Shown here: in pieces, positions 9,499-18,804 of the stretch
Position numbering within the stretch: the first letter of the stretch is position 1
Layout of the letters: every line of letters starts with the position of its first letter
DNA from: Thiothrix unzii
Lineage (GTDB): Bacteria; Pseudomonadota; Gammaproteobacteria; Thiotrichales; Thiotrichaceae
DNA: 64,000 bases
Reading direction: 5' to 3'
Assembly: GCF_017901175.1 (NCBI RefSeq)
Contig: NZ_CP072793.1
Coordinates: 3,348,001-3,412,000 of the forward strand
Notes under the pieces: model-generated
Told to the model about the DNA's origin: nothing
Seen by the model: the letters and a program-made list of their open reading frames with translations, nothing else
Database searches by the model: none
Made by a program: the position numbers and the translations under genes

Positions 9499-11526
9499 AT
9501 GGCAGGTACATTTGGTAATCCAGAAGTTGTCCAAGAAGAAGTGGACATCCTGATCATCGGTGGCGGTATGGCTGCGTGTGGCGCGGCGTATGAAATCATG
9601 CCGTGGATCGGCGCAGCGAAAGACGCTGGCGTTGACATCACCGTTAAGTTGGTTGACAAAGCAGCAATGGATCGTTCCGGCGCAGTTGCACAAGGTTTGT
9701 CTGCAATCAACACTTACATCGGTCCAAACCAAGACCCAGCGGACTACGCTCGCATGGTCTCCAACGACCTGATGGGTATCACCCGTGACGACTTGGCTTA
9801 CGACTTAGGCCGTAACGTTGACGATTCCGTACATTTGTTTGAAGAATGGGGTCTCCCAATCTGGAAAACTGTAAACGGCGAACGTTTTGACGGTGCTACT
9901 TGGCCGAAAGAAGGCGGCAAGCTGTTGAAAGACGGCGGCGATCCAGTTCGTTCCGGTAAATGGCAGATCATGATCAACGGCGAATCCTACAAGTGGATCG
10001 TTGCTGAAGCTGCTAAGAAAGCACTGGGTTCTGACAACATTCAGGAACGTGTGTTCATCGTTAAGCTGGTCAATGATGCTAACGACAAAAACCGCGTTGC
10101 GGGTGCTGTTGGCTTCTCTACTCGTGAAGACAAAGTATACGTTTACAAATTCAAGGCTTGCCTGCTGGTAGCTGGTGGTTGCGTAAACATCTTCCGTCCA
10201 CGTTCCGTTGGTGAAGGCCAAGGTCGTGCATGGTATCCAGTATGGAACGCAGGTTCCACCTACACCATGGCTGCTGAAGCCGGTGCAGAACTGACCATGA
10301 TGGAAAACCGTTTCGTTCCAGCACGTTTCAAAGACGGCTACGGTCCGGTTGGCGCATGGTTCCTGTTGTTCAAAGCTCAAGCGACTAACGCCTATGGCGA
10401 AGTCTACATGACCAAGAACAAAGAATTGCTGAACGACTATCCTCCGTATGGTCAAGCAGCGGTTCCAGCATCTTGCTTGCGTAACCACTTGATGCTCAAG
10501 GAAATGAAAGAAGGTCGCGGTCCAATCTATATGGATACCGTTACCGCTTTGGCAAAACTGCGTGAAACACTGTCTCCTCGTGAAGTAAAGCACTTGGAAG
10601 CAGAAGCGTGGGAAGACTTCCTTGACATGTGTATCGGTCAGTGCGGTATCTGGGTTGGTGAAAACATCGAACCAGAAAAGAAAAACTCCGAACTGATGCC
10701 TACCGAACCGTACCTGCTGGGTTCACACTCAGGCTGCTGCGGTATCTGGGCTTCTGGTCCAGATGACGTTGGTGCACCGACTACTGAAGAACATCCAGAC
10801 GCAGCTCTGATCCCTGCTCACCTGCCACAAGGCTGGAACTGGGGCTACCGCTCCATGACTACTGTACGTGGTCTGTTCACAGCGGGTGATGGTGTTGGTG
10901 CTTCTGGCCACAAGTTCTCTTCTGGTTCACACACTGAAGGCCGTATGTGTGCACAGTCTATGGTTAAGTTCGTCATGGACAACAAAGACTGGGTTCCTAC
11001 ACTGGATACACCGGTTGAAACACTGGTTGAAGAAATCTACCGCCCAGTTCGTACTTTCTTGGAACACAAAGACTACACCACTGCGATTGATGTAAACCCA
11101 CACTACATCACTCCACGTATGTTGCAGTTCCGTCTCCAGAAAATCATGGACGAGTATGTTGCAGGTGTTGCGACTTACTACACTACCAACGGTCACATGT
11201 TGGCAGTAGCGGAAGAAAAACTGGGTATGTTGAAAGAAGATGCGATGAAAATGCGTGCAAAAGACCTGCACGAATTGCTCCGCGCATGGGAAAACTATCA
11301 CCGTATCCTGACGGCGGAAGCGCACATGAAGCACATCCAATTCCGTAAGGAAAGCCGTTACCCTGGTTTCTACTACCGTATGGACTACAACCTGGTAGAC
11401 GAAGAAAACTGGCATTGCTTCGTAAACTCTGTTTACGACAAAGAAACCAAAACTTGGACTGTGTTCAAACGCGCTCACAAGGACTTGGTTGATAAGTCTA
11501 AGCTGTTTAAGCCTGCTGCCCACTAA
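9499..11526 (+). CDS. aprA: Adenylylsulfate reductase, alpha (FAD) subunit
   Basis: A 675-residue flavoprotein catalytic subunit of APS reductase. DILIIGGGMAACGAAYE near residue 16 is the FAD-binding motif of the fumarate reductase/succinate dehydrogenase flavoprotein superfamily. AQGLSAINTYIG, SGKWQIMINGESYKWI and SGSHTEGRMCAQS are AprA-type conserved blocks. It interconverts sulfite plus AMP and APS. Its A- and C-ending synonymous codon pattern looks like a highly expressed gene. A strong terminator follows directly. No aprM membrane-anchor gene is adjacent; the electron acceptor is presumably the Qmo/Hdr complex encoded at 17.2-22.3 kb. Confidence 0.97.
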   Translation: MAGTFGNPEVVQEEVDILIIGGGMAACGAAYEIMPWIGAAKDAGVDITVKLVDKAAMDRSGAVAQGLSAINTYIGPNQDPADYARMVSNDLMGITRDDLAYDLGRNVDDSVHLFEEWGLPIWKTVNGERFDGATWPKEGGKLLKDGGDPVRSGKWQIMINGESYKWIVAEAAKKALGSDNIQERVFIVKLVNDANDKNRVAGAVGFSTREDKVYVYKFKACLLVAGGCVNIFRPRSVGEGQGRAWYPVWNAGSTYTMAAEAGAELTMMENRFVPARFKDGYGPVGAWFLLFKAQATNAYGEVYMTKNKELLNDYPPYGQAAVPASCLRNHLMLKEMKEGRGPIYMDTVTALAKLRETLSPREVKHLEAEAWEDFLDMCIGQCGIWVGENIEPEKKNSELMPTEPYLLGSHSGCCGIWASGPDDVGAPTTEEHPDAALIPAHLPQGWNWGYRSMTTVRGLFTAGDGVGASGHKFSSGSHTEGRMCAQSMVKFVMDNKDWVPTLDTPVETLVEEIYRPVRTFLEHKDYTTAIDVNPHYITPRMLQFRLQKIMDEYVAGVATYYTTNGHMLAVAEEKLGMLKEDAMKMRAKDLHELLRAWENYHRILTAEAHMKHIQFRKESRYPGFYYRMDYNLVDEENWHCFVNSVYDKETKTWTVFKRAHKDLVDKSKLFKPAAH

Positions 11527-11553
11527 GAAGGGGTTGCTTGACTACAGCTCTAA

Positions 11554-12294
<741 letters not shown>

Positions 12295-12311
12295 ATCGCT
12301 AGTGTTGGGGG

Positions 12312-12339
12312 GTAGAGACGCAAGATTTTGCGTCTCTAC
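12312..12339. repeat. 28-nt palindromic repeat, copy A
   Basis: Two arms, GTAGAGACGCAAGA and TTTTGCGTCTCTAC, form a nearly perfect 28-nt palindrome (one mismatch) between adk and the SlyD-like gene. A perfect version lies at 60716-60743. The conserved arms and intergenic positions suggest a dispersed REP/MITE-like family. It may also work as an adk 3' hairpin. Confidence 0.8.
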
Positions 12340-12376
12340 GTCTTGTGTCACTAAACGTAAAATATCAGGAGCAACA

Positions 12377-12889
12377 ATGACTGCATCTCCCGAAAAAGTG
12401 GCTGCTGGCAAGGTAGTCCAGTTCACTTACCGCATCGCTGACCGCCATGGTGAGATTATGGAGCAAGTGGATTTACCCTTGAGCATGGTGTTCATGCGCC
12501 ATAACCGTTTGTATGACGTGGTGGAAAAAGCCTTGGTCGGTTGCCGCGTGGGTGATGAAGTGTCTGTTGATGTTCCAGCCGTTGATGGCGCATGGGGCGA
12601 AGCTGATGCTGACCTGATTTTGGTGCAAGATATTGAGCATGTGCCACCGCCTTACCGCAAAATCGGTGCGGAAGCACAATTTCAAGCCGAAAATGGCGAA
12701 ATTAAAACCTTCCGCGTGACCAGTGTTACTGAAGAATCCGTGACTTTGGATGGCAATCACCCATTTTCTGGGCAAACCATGACCTTCCATGTCAAAGTTA
12801 TCGCGATCCGTGATGCCAGCAAGGATGAGTTATTGCACGGGATTGAATCCGGCGCACCGACCGATTTTGGCAGTACAACCATTCACTAA
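12377..12889 (+). CDS. SlyD-like FKBP-type peptidyl-prolyl isomerase
   Basis: A 170-residue FKBP-family protein of the SlyD type. The N-terminal half (VVQFTYRIADRHGEIMEQ, then ALVGCRVGDEVSVDVP) is the FKBP domain interrupted near residue 70 by an insert-in-flap chaperone region, with GNHPFSGQTMTFHV closing the fold. It should speed proline isomerisation and act as a folding chaperone in the cytoplasm. The histidine-rich metal-binding tail of E. coli SlyD is absent. The start was set at ATG 12377, preceded by CAGGAG 8 nt upstream; the frame continues 5' into adk but without a better start. Confidence 0.87.
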   Translation: MTASPEKVAAGKVVQFTYRIADRHGEIMEQVDLPLSMVFMRHNRLYDVVEKALVGCRVGDEVSVDVPAVDGAWGEADADLILVQDIEHVPPPYRKIGAEAQFQAENGEIKTFRVTSVTEESVTLDGNHPFSGQTMTFHVKVIAIRDASKDELLHGIESGAPTDFGSTTIH

Positions 12890-12907
12890 CAACAGAGGCA
12901 GCATGTT

Positions 12908-13261
12908 ATGGCAGTTCCTGATCTGACCGCCCTCGAAAAATCCATTATTCAGCAAAGCATTAATGAACGTTGGCGCAACGGCGGCATCGTGGCGGAAGAG
13001 GTCGATGTCGAACTGCGCCTCTCCAAAGCCGACCGCGAAGTCACCGAATGCCCCGCACTGTATTGGGAACACGATGGCTGTACTTTCCTCGTCGCCAAGA
13101 CCGGCGAGAACCGCTACCGCTCCCAATTTTTCTACTCTGCCAAAGAACAATTCAACACCGGCATTGAAGAATACACCGATTTAGGCGACTGCGTTCTCTT
13201 CCTGCTGCGTTTGCAGGCAGACCACGAGAGCGAGCGCAATAAGAATTTTCCCACAGCTTGA
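12908..13261 (+). CDS. Conserved-looking hypothetical protein, 117 aa
   Basis: I do not recognise this 117-residue protein. It is soluble and mixed alpha/beta in appearance, with no signal peptide or membrane segment. Residues 55-80 (LYWEHDGCTFLVAKTGENRYRSQFFY) look like beta strands. It lies 18 nt after the SlyD-like gene with AGAGGCAG upstream, and 46 nt before pfp, so it is probably in the same transcription unit. Codon use resembles its neighbours, so it is likely a real gene; no function can be assigned. Confidence 0.65.
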   Translation: MAVPDLTALEKSIIQQSINERWRNGGIVAEEVDVELRLSKADREVTECPALYWEHDGCTFLVAKTGENRYRSQFFYSAKEQFNTGIEEYTDLGDCVLFLLRLQADHESERNKNFPTA

Positions 13262-13307
13262 AGAATCCACACGTTAGTTTGAGAGATTGCATAGAGGAGT
13301 TTGTGTT

Positions 13308-14567
13308 ATGACCGTTAAGAATGCTTTTTACGCACAGTCCGGTGGTGTTACCGCCGTTATCAACGCTTCAGCCTGCGGCGTGATTGAAACCGCTCGCCAA
13401 CACAGCGACAAGATCGGTACTGTCTACGCCGGTCAAAATGGCATTATCGGCGCATTGCTGGAAAACCTGATTGATACCAGCAAGGTTTCCGATGCAGATG
13501 TTGCAGCCTTGCGCCACACCCCATCCGGTGCATTCGGTTCTTGCCGCTACAAAATGAAGAGCTTGGAAAAGAATAAGCGTGAATACGATCGTCTGATCGA
13601 TGTGTTCAAAGCGCATAACATTGGCTACTTCTTCTACAATGGCGGCGGTGACTCTGCCGATACGTGCCTGAAAGTTTCCCAACTGGCGGATGCGATGGGC
13701 TTCCCGATTCAAGCTATCCACGTTCCTAAGACCGTGGATAACGATTTGCCTGTGACCGACAACTGCCCCGGTTTTGGTTCCGTAGCGAAATACATCGCGG
13801 TTTCCACCCGTGAAGCCAGCTACGACGTGGCTTCCATGTGTGCCACTTCCACCAAGATTTTCGTGCTGGAAGTCATGGGTCGTCACGCAGGCTGGATTGC
13901 CGCAGCAGGTGGTTTGGCAGCCGATGCTAACAACGATATTCCGGTTGTTATCCTGTTCCCTGAAGTTGAGTTCAATCAGGAAAAATTCCTCGCGACAGTC
14001 GATGCGAAAGTTAAACAGTATGGCTATTGCAGTATCGTGGTGTCCGAAGGTTGCCATTACCCTGACGGTACGTTCCTGGCAGAGCAGGGGACTCGTGACT
14101 CGTTCGGTCATGCGCAATTGGGCGGTGCTGCTCCGGTTGTTGCCAATATGATCAAAGACGCGCTGGGGTATAAATTCCACTGGGCGGTTGCGGATTACCT
14201 GCAACGTGCGGCGCGTCACTTGTCGTCCAAGTCTGACGTTGAGCAGGCGTATGCACTGGGCAAAGCAGCAGTTGAATTGGCGTTGGAAGGCAAAAACTCT
14301 GTCATGCCAGCAGTTATCCGTGATTCCAACAATCCGTACACATGGCACATTGGTTCAGGCGAGTTGAAAGACATTGCCAACGTCGAAAAAATGATGCCGC
14401 TGGATTATATCAGCGCAGATGGCTACGGCATTACCGACGCTTGCCGCGAATACCTGCAACCGTTGATCGAAGGCGAAGATTATCCGCCATACGAAAACGG
14501 TATGCCGAAGTATGTGACGCTGAAGCACGTATTGCTGGATAAAAAGCTGCCAGCGTTCGAGCTGTAA
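13308..14567 (+). CDS. pfp: Pyrophosphate-dependent 6-phosphofructokinase
   Basis: A 419-residue phosphofructokinase reading as PPi-dependent. The phosphoryl-donor site is NGGGDSADT, with Asp where ATP enzymes have Gly (E. coli position 104), and PKTVDNDLP, with Lys where ATP enzymes have Gly; both mark PPi use. MGRHAGW is the substrate-side motif. The enzyme is reversible: fructose-6-phosphate plus PPi and fructose-1,6-bisphosphate plus Pi. In autotrophs it can also act on Calvin-cycle bisphosphates and return PPi. The start was set at ATG 13308, preceded by GAGGAG; an upstream in-frame start at 13287 is less likely. Followed by a strong terminator. The pyrophosphatase pump hppA lies 8 kb away. 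Confidence 0.9.
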   Translation: MTVKNAFYAQSGGVTAVINASACGVIETARQHSDKIGTVYAGQNGIIGALLENLIDTSKVSDADVAALRHTPSGAFGSCRYKMKSLEKNKREYDRLIDVFKAHNIGYFFYNGGGDSADTCLKVSQLADAMGFPIQAIHVPKTVDNDLPVTDNCPGFGSVAKYIAVSTREASYDVASMCATSTKIFVLEVMGRHAGWIAAAGGLAADANNDIPVVILFPEVEFNQEKFLATVDAKVKQYGYCSIVVSEGCHYPDGTFLAEQGTRDSFGHAQLGGAAPVVANMIKDALGYKFHWAVADYLQRAARHLSSKSDVEQAYALGKAAVELALEGKNSVMPAVIRDSNNPYTWHIGSGELKDIANVEKMMPLDYISADGYGITDACREYLQPLIEGEDYPPYENGMPKYVTLKHVLLDKKLPAFEL

Positions 14568-14587
14568 ACCTTAACTTCCCCACAAGT

Positions 14588-14622
14588 AACGCCCCTGTTT
14601 GCACAACAGGGGCGTTCTTTTT
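14588..14622 (+). terminator. Rho-independent terminator after pfp
   Basis: A 12-bp stem, AACGCCCCTGTT (14588-14599) with AACAGGGGCGTT (14605-14616), a 5-nt loop and a T-run at 14618-14622. It lies 20 nt after the pfp stop. Confidence 0.92.
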
Positions 14623-14666
14623 ATACTGATCGTTTCATACAGTACATACCCCGGTAACTAAAGATC

Positions 14667-15584
14667 ATGGCTGAAAAACTCGACATTCCTGAGGAATTCC
14701 AAAGCTCCCTCATTCCTGAACTGCTGACGGATGACACCACTATCCAGTTTAACTGCCACCCTGGTGTTTCCTGTTTCAATATTTGCTGTAAGGCTGCGGA
14801 TGTAACCCTCGCACCGTATGACATCCTGCGCCTGAAAAAACGCTTGGGCATGACTTCCAGCGAATTCCTCGACAAGCATACCGTGCCGTTTGAGACAGAT
14901 GGTCACGGCACTCCCGGCATCAAATTGCGTACCGACGACAACAAAACCTGTTTGTTCGTGCGTGAAGAAGGTTGCAGCGTATATGAAGATCGCCCTGCCG
15001 CTTGTCGTTATTACGGGCTGGGGCTGTTATCACACCGTGCAGCAGATACTTACCAAGATGTGCAATATTATTTTCGCAACAAGGAAGAGCATTGCCAAGG
15101 TTGGAATACTGACAAGGTGATGACCGTGCGCGATTACCGTGCCGCACAAGGCGTGCCGGAATACGACGAAATCAATCGCGAATGGATGCAGTTGATGCTG
15201 AAAAAGAAATCAGCGGGCCCTGCGATTGGCAAGCCTGATCCACTGAGTTTCCAGTTGTATTTCATGGCAAGTTTCGACATTGACCGCTTCCGTCGCTTTG
15301 TGGAAAGCCCCGCGTTTGCCAAGGCTTACATGATAAGTGATGACGAGCGTACTGCTTTCCAAGATGACGTGGTTTTGCAGAAATTTGCATTCCGCTTGCT
15401 GCGCCAAGTGTTGTTTGATGAGCAAACCATTCCGACGCACGAAAATGTTCTCGAAAAACGTTGGGAAGAGCGTAAGGATATTATTGAGTTACGCCATAAG
15501 GCTGCCGTGGATTTGCATTTGAAACGCGCCGAAGAAGAACGCCAAGCCGCATTGAACAGTGGCTTAGAACCCGGCGCGGTTTAG
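14667..15584 (+). CDS. YkgJ-family cysteine-cluster protein
   Basis: A 305-residue protein of the YkgJ (CxxCxxxCC, PF03692) family. Residues 28-38 hold NCHPGVSCFNICC and a later block has CSVYEDRPAACRYYG; together these cysteines form the presumed zinc or iron-sulfur site. The rest is helical and charged. The family is common in proteobacteria with no settled function. It is monocistronic between two terminator-bounded genes. Start at ATG 14667; no strong ribosome-binding site is seen (CTAAAGATC upstream). Confidence 0.8.
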   Translation: MAEKLDIPEEFQSSLIPELLTDDTTIQFNCHPGVSCFNICCKAADVTLAPYDILRLKKRLGMTSSEFLDKHTVPFETDGHGTPGIKLRTDDNKTCLFVREEGCSVYEDRPAACRYYGLGLLSHRAADTYQDVQYYFRNKEEHCQGWNTDKVMTVRDYRAAQGVPEYDEINREWMQLMLKKKSAGPAIGKPDPLSFQLYFMASFDIDRFRRFVESPAFAKAYMISDDERTAFQDDVVLQKFAFRLLRQVLFDEQTIPTHENVLEKRWEERKDIIELRHKAAVDLHLKRAEEERQAALNSGLEPGAV

Positions 15585-15763
15585 TAAAAACTAAGCAAGT
15601 CACACGAATTTTCAGGTTATTTCGGTTTTATCCGACTGGCGGGCTATCTACCCGCCGGAAAACCTGTATACTGAGCACTTCATTTTACATCGTTTCTTTC
15701 GAGTCTGCGGGCATCCTGTCTACATCCTCTTGAACGGTTTACGAAAACCTTAAGGAGGTTCTC

Positions 15764-16090
15764 ATGGCTACTAAACTTTACGTTGGCAATTTGCCTTATT
15801 CCGTCACTCAACAAGGTTTGCAAGAAAAATTCTCTGCATACGGCGAAGTGACATCTGTTAGCGTTATCACTGACCGTGATACCGGGCAAAACAAAGGCTT
15901 TGCATTCGTAGAAATGTCCAGCAGCAGCGAAGCTCAAAAAGCTATCGACGGCCTGAATGGTGCTGATATGGGCGGTCGCGGTATGAAAGTTAACGAAGCG
16001 AAACCACAAGCACCACGCGATAACAATCGCAGCGGTGGCGGTGGTTTTGGCGGTGGTCGTAGCGGTGGTGGCGGCGGCGGTCGCTGGTAA
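15764..16090 (+). CDS. RRM-domain RNA-binding protein
   Basis: A 108-residue single-RRM protein. KLYVGNLPYSVT (residues 4-15) is RNP2 and KGFAFVEM (residues 45-52) is RNP1, with the aromatic residues that stack on RNA. A Gly/Arg-rich tail (residues 85-108) follows, as in the cold-responsive RNA-binding proteins of cyanobacteria and many proteobacteria. TTAAGGAGG lies 7-8 nt before the ATG. A long leader of about 180 nt (15585-15763) contains a CCGGCGGGTAGATAGCCCGCCAG-like G+C block that may fold and regulate translation; this is inference. A terminator follows. Confidence 0.93.
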   Translation: MATKLYVGNLPYSVTQQGLQEKFSAYGEVTSVSVITDRDTGQNKGFAFVEMSSSSEAQKAIDGLNGADMGGRGMKVNEAKPQAPRDNNRSGGGGFGGGRSGGGGGGRW

Positions 16091-16117
16091 TAAGCCCTCG
16101 GCTTAACCAAGCATTCC

Positions 16118-16144
16118 AAAAACCCGGCCTTGTGCCGGGTTTTT
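16118..16144 (+). terminator. Rho-independent terminator after the RRM gene
   Basis: AAAAACCCGGC (16118-16128) pairs with GCCGGGTTTTT (16134-16144) around a short loop and ends in T's. It lies 28 nt after the RRM stop. It also rules out the in-frame extension of the following phosphoesterase gene upstream of 16192. Confidence 0.92.
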
Positions 16145-16191
16145 GCTTTTGCGACAATCACAACCAAATTAAGAGTTTTAGGGTAAAAATA

Positions 16192-16683
16192 ATGACTGTT
16201 TCTGTCGCTATTATTTCCGATACGCACGGACATCTTGACCCGCGCATTATCGAAATCATCCGTGAGTGTGATTACGCCATTCATGCAGGGGATATTTGCG
16301 GGGAAAATGTACTCGCAGCAATGCAACCCAAAAGTGCAATGGTGATTGCGGTAGCGGGTAACAACGAACCACGTTGCATGATTGATTTTCCGCTGCCATC
16401 CATTAGTGAATTGGAATTGCCGGGCGGTAAGATTTGCATTGAGCATGGTCACGAACACGGGCATCACACCCCTTGCCACGATTCTTTACGTGCGCAACAC
16501 CCTGATGCTCGCGTGATTGTTTACGGACATACCCATAAGATGGTGCAAGATAAAAGTGCGTTGCCGTGGGTGGTAAATCCCGGTGCAGCAGGGCTGACCC
16601 GCAATCATGGCGGGCCATCCTGTTTGGTGCTGAGTGCGAATGACCAGAGCTGGGATATTCGCGAAATCCGTTTTGCGGATTAA
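16192..16683 (+). CDS. YfcE/MJ0936-type metallophosphoesterase
   Basis: A 163-residue small calcineurin-like phosphoesterase. All metal motifs are present in order: ISDTHG near residue 8, HAGDICG near 31, GNNE near 53, HGHEHGHH near 80 and YGHTH near 103. The size and the GNxE variant fit the YfcE/MJ0936 group, which hydrolyses phosphodiesters in vitro; the natural substrate is unknown. The start is at ATG 16192 just after the RRM terminator. Its stop overlaps the convergent FKBP lipoprotein gene by 4 nt. Confidence 0.88.
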   Translation: MTVSVAIISDTHGHLDPRIIEIIRECDYAIHAGDICGENVLAAMQPKSAMVIAVAGNNEPRCMIDFPLPSISELELPGGKICIEHGHEHGHHTPCHDSLRAQHPDARVIVYGHTHKMVQDKSALPWVVNPGAAGLTRNHGGPSCLVLSANDQSWDIREIRFAD

Positions 16684-17165
16684 TTTACGCCGAGCAATTC
16701 AACGTCAAATACCAGCGTGGCGTTCGGTGGAATTACGCCACCCGCGCCACGCGCACCGTAGCCCATTTCCGCAGGGATAATCAGGGTGCGTTGCCCGCCG
16801 ATTTTCATGCCTTGTACGCCTTCATCCCAGCCTTTGATCACTTGACCACCAGCCAGTGGGAATTGGAAGGGCTGCCCACGGTCGCGCGAACTGTCAAATT
16901 TCTTGCCGTGCTTGTCGGCAGCGGCTTCGTCATACAACCAGCCCGTGTAATGCACAGAAACCATCTTGCCAGCGGTAGCTTCTGCGCCGTCGCCTACTTT
17001 TACATCCGTTTTAACTAAATCGACCATTTTAATATCCGTTACTTGTGGGGAAGAAGTGCCAGTGGTACTCGTCGTGGCAGTTTTGTCCGAACATGCTGCC
17101 ATAAAAACGCTGCCGGAGAGTGCCACAGCCAATGCTAATAATGTGGTTGTTTTCATATTTATCAA
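16680..17165 (-). CDS. FKBP-type peptidyl-prolyl isomerase lipoprotein
   Basis: A 161-residue exported PPIase. The N-terminus has a lysine, a hydrophobic stretch ([13 protein letters not shown]) and the lipobox MAAC, so it should be lipid-anchored in the envelope. After a Thr/Ser-rich linker, residues 50-160 form a standard FKBP domain: [44 protein letters not shown] and [23 protein letters not shown]. It probably helps fold periplasmic or outer-membrane proteins. A TTG at 17165, 5 nt after AAGGA, gives MINMKTT; ATG 17156 is the alternative start. Confidence 0.92.
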   Translation of the reverse strand: MINMKTTTLLALAVALSGSVFMAACSDKTATTSTTGTSSPQVTDIKMVDLVKTDVKVGDGAEATAGKMVSVHYTGWLYDEAAADKHGKKFDSSRDRGQPFQFPLAGGQVIKGWDEGVQGMKIGGQRTLIIPAEMGYGARGAGGVIPPNATLVFDVELLGVN

Positions 17166-17182
17166 TCAATTCCTTGGCAAGA

Positions 17183-17207
17183 AAAAAGGGGCATTATGCC
17201 CCCTTTT
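17183..17207 (-). terminator. Terminator after the qmo-hdr operon
   Basis: An inverted repeat around GGGGCATTATGCCCC, flanked by A's on the left and T's on the right, lies 33 nt past the hdrB stop. Read on the minus strand it ends in a T-run, as expected for the end of the qmoAB-hdrCB transcript. Confidence 0.85.
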
Positions 17208-17239
17208 CCCTAAACGTGCGATAAACGGTTAGTTATCGC

Positions 17240-18139
17240 TTATTTGTCGGCAATTTCACGCAATTTCTTGGATTGGATGATATTGCCATTCAACGCGGCA
17301 TCCAGTGCCGAACGCCCAAATGCCACATCCATCAACTGGCTGTAGTACATGACCGGCATGTCGAAATTGGTCTTGTAACGCGCATTGATGTCATCTTGGT
17401 AGATTTCAACGTTGGCTTGGCACAGTGGGCAAGGGGTGACGATCATGTTCGCACCGCTGTCGTAAGCGGATTCGATGATGTCCTTGACCAATGCCTGGCC
17501 TTTTTCGGGTTCGGAGAACATCAGTGCACCGCTACAGCAAGCGACTTTTTTGTCGTACTTGGTGAGGGCTTCAGCGCCGAGGGTTTCGACCATCTTATCC
17601 AGATACATCGGGTTCTCGAACGATTCACCGGCAATCCCGAATGGGCGGTTGGTTTGGCAACCGACGTAACCGGCGATTTTCAGACCTTCCAACGGCTTTT
17701 TAACCTTGGAACCCAGTACGTCGTAGCCGATGTCTTCGATCAGCACTTCCACCATGTGGCGGACTTTCTTGTTACCCTTGTATTCCAGCTTCACCGATTG
17801 CAGCGCAATATTGGTTTCCGCTTTTAGGGTCGGGTTGTGGTTCAGACGTTCCTGCACTTCGCGGGTGTTGAGCCAGCAAGCGGCGCAAGTGGCTACCACG
17901 TCCTGATCCGGGTGATGCTTTTCGGACAAGGCCAAGTTACGTGCGGAAAGCGTCATGCGCGGCAGTTCGCCACCGCCCGCGTAGCCGATGGATGCGCCAC
18001 AGCAGTTCCAATCCGGGATTGGATTCAGCTTGATGTCCAGCTCTTCGCACAGGGTTTCCACCGACTTTTCCAAGTTGGAAGACGATGCTCCCTTCTGGGA
18101 AGAACAGCCGGGGTAGTAAGAATATTCATGCTTTGCCAT
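17240..18139 (-). CDS. hdrB: Heterodisulfide reductase subunit B-like protein (Qmo-associated)
   Basis: A 299-residue HdrB-type protein with two CCG domains. WNCCGASIGYAGGG near residue 40 and VACCSGALMF near residue 190, with the spaced cysteines in TCAACWLN and TPCPLCQAN, bind the non-cubane [4Fe-4S] clusters of this family. YYPGCSSQKG opens the protein. In APS-oxidising sulfur bacteria, HdrB and HdrC replace the membrane subunit QmoC. ATG 18139, preceded by GAGG and an upstream AGGAGG, is the start; the frame extends 15 codons further. It is last in the qmoA-qmoB-hdrC-hdrB operon, 16 nt after hdrC. Confidence 0.9.
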   Translation of the reverse strand: MAKHEYSYYPGCSSQKGASSSNLEKSVETLCEELDIKLNPIPDWNCCGASIGYAGGGELPRMTLSARNLALSEKHHPDQDVVATCAACWLNTREVQERLNHNPTLKAETNIALQSVKLEYKGNKKVRHMVEVLIEDIGYDVLGSKVKKPLEGLKIAGYVGCQTNRPFGIAGESFENPMYLDKMVETLGAEALTKYDKKVACCSGALMFSEPEKGQALVKDIIESAYDSGANMIVTPCPLCQANVEIYQDDINARYKTNFDMPVMYYSQLMDVAFGRSALDAALNGNIIQSKKLREIADK

Positions 18140-18155
18140 TGTTACCTCATCCTCC

Positions 18156-18791
18156 TCATTTCGCGTCAGTGTTTGCGCCGACACGTGCTGCTTCCAGCTC
18201 TTCGGCTTTTTTCAGCATGGCGTGGAAGCCAGAAAGATCCTTAACGCCATGCCCACCGAGCATTTCCATCGGTGACATACGCTTGGCTTTCATCATGTTT
18301 AACCCTAGCTTTTGCTTGCCCATCGACACTTTCACGCCTTCCGCGAAACCGTCTTTGAAGTACAAGCCCAGACCCAGTTTTAGCTCGTTGACACGGCCTT
18401 TCTTGATCAGGTTATCCCAGAACATTTGCCCGAATTTTTCGGTCGGCTGGTTCTTGGGTTTCATGCCCATGCGCTTACCGTAGTGCGCCAAGCCGTGCAT
18501 GATGTGCGTAATCGGCAGACCACGCGGGCAACGTGCCACACAGTTGTAGCACGAGGTACACATCCACATCGAGGTGGATGACAGCACTTCCTCACGCTTG
18601 TTGGCGCGGATCATCATGAACAGCTCTTGCGGCGGGTGATCCCAGTGCGGCCCTAGCGGGCACGAACCGGAACATACGCCACATTGCATACACATTTTGA
18701 CCCAGTTGCCTTCCTCGACGTTATCCGTCACTTCTTTGAGGAAGTTGCCTTTGTATTTTTCAACCATCGCTTGATTGACAGCAGTAGTCAT
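18156..18791 (-). CDS. hdrC: Heterodisulfide reductase subunit C-like protein (Qmo-associated)
   Basis: A 211-residue iron-sulfur protein. CMQCGVCSGSCP near residue 33 and CTSCYNCVARCP near residue 77 are the two [4Fe-4S] ferredoxin motifs of HdrC. It should carry electrons between QmoAB and HdrB. The C-terminal 100 residues are basic and partly amphipathic, with no clear transmembrane helix, so membrane contact, if any, is peripheral. ATG 18791 with GGAGG 7-8 nt upstream was chosen over an in-frame start inside qmoB. It lies 13 nt after qmoB. Confidence 0.9.
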   Translation of the reverse strand: MTTAVNQAMVEKYKGNFLKEVTDNVEEGNWVKMCMQCGVCSGSCPLGPHWDHPPQELFMMIRANKREEVLSSTSMWMCTSCYNCVARCPRGLPITHIMHGLAHYGKRMGMKPKNQPTEKFGQMFWDNLIKKGRVNELKLGLGLYFKDGFAEGVKVSMGKQKLGLNMMKAKRMSPMEMLGGHGVKDLSGFHAMLKKAEELEAARVGANTDAK

Positions 18792-18804
18792 TCCAGCATC
18801 CTCC

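Noticed and set aside
9805-10593. 262-residue minus-strand frame inside aprA
   Set aside because: Shadow of aprA with Cys/Phe-rich nonsense sequence; no ribosome-binding site or motif.
13368-14348. 326-residue minus-strand frame inside pfp
   Set aside because: Opposite strand of a well-supported phosphofructokinase; sequence composition is that of a shadow frame.
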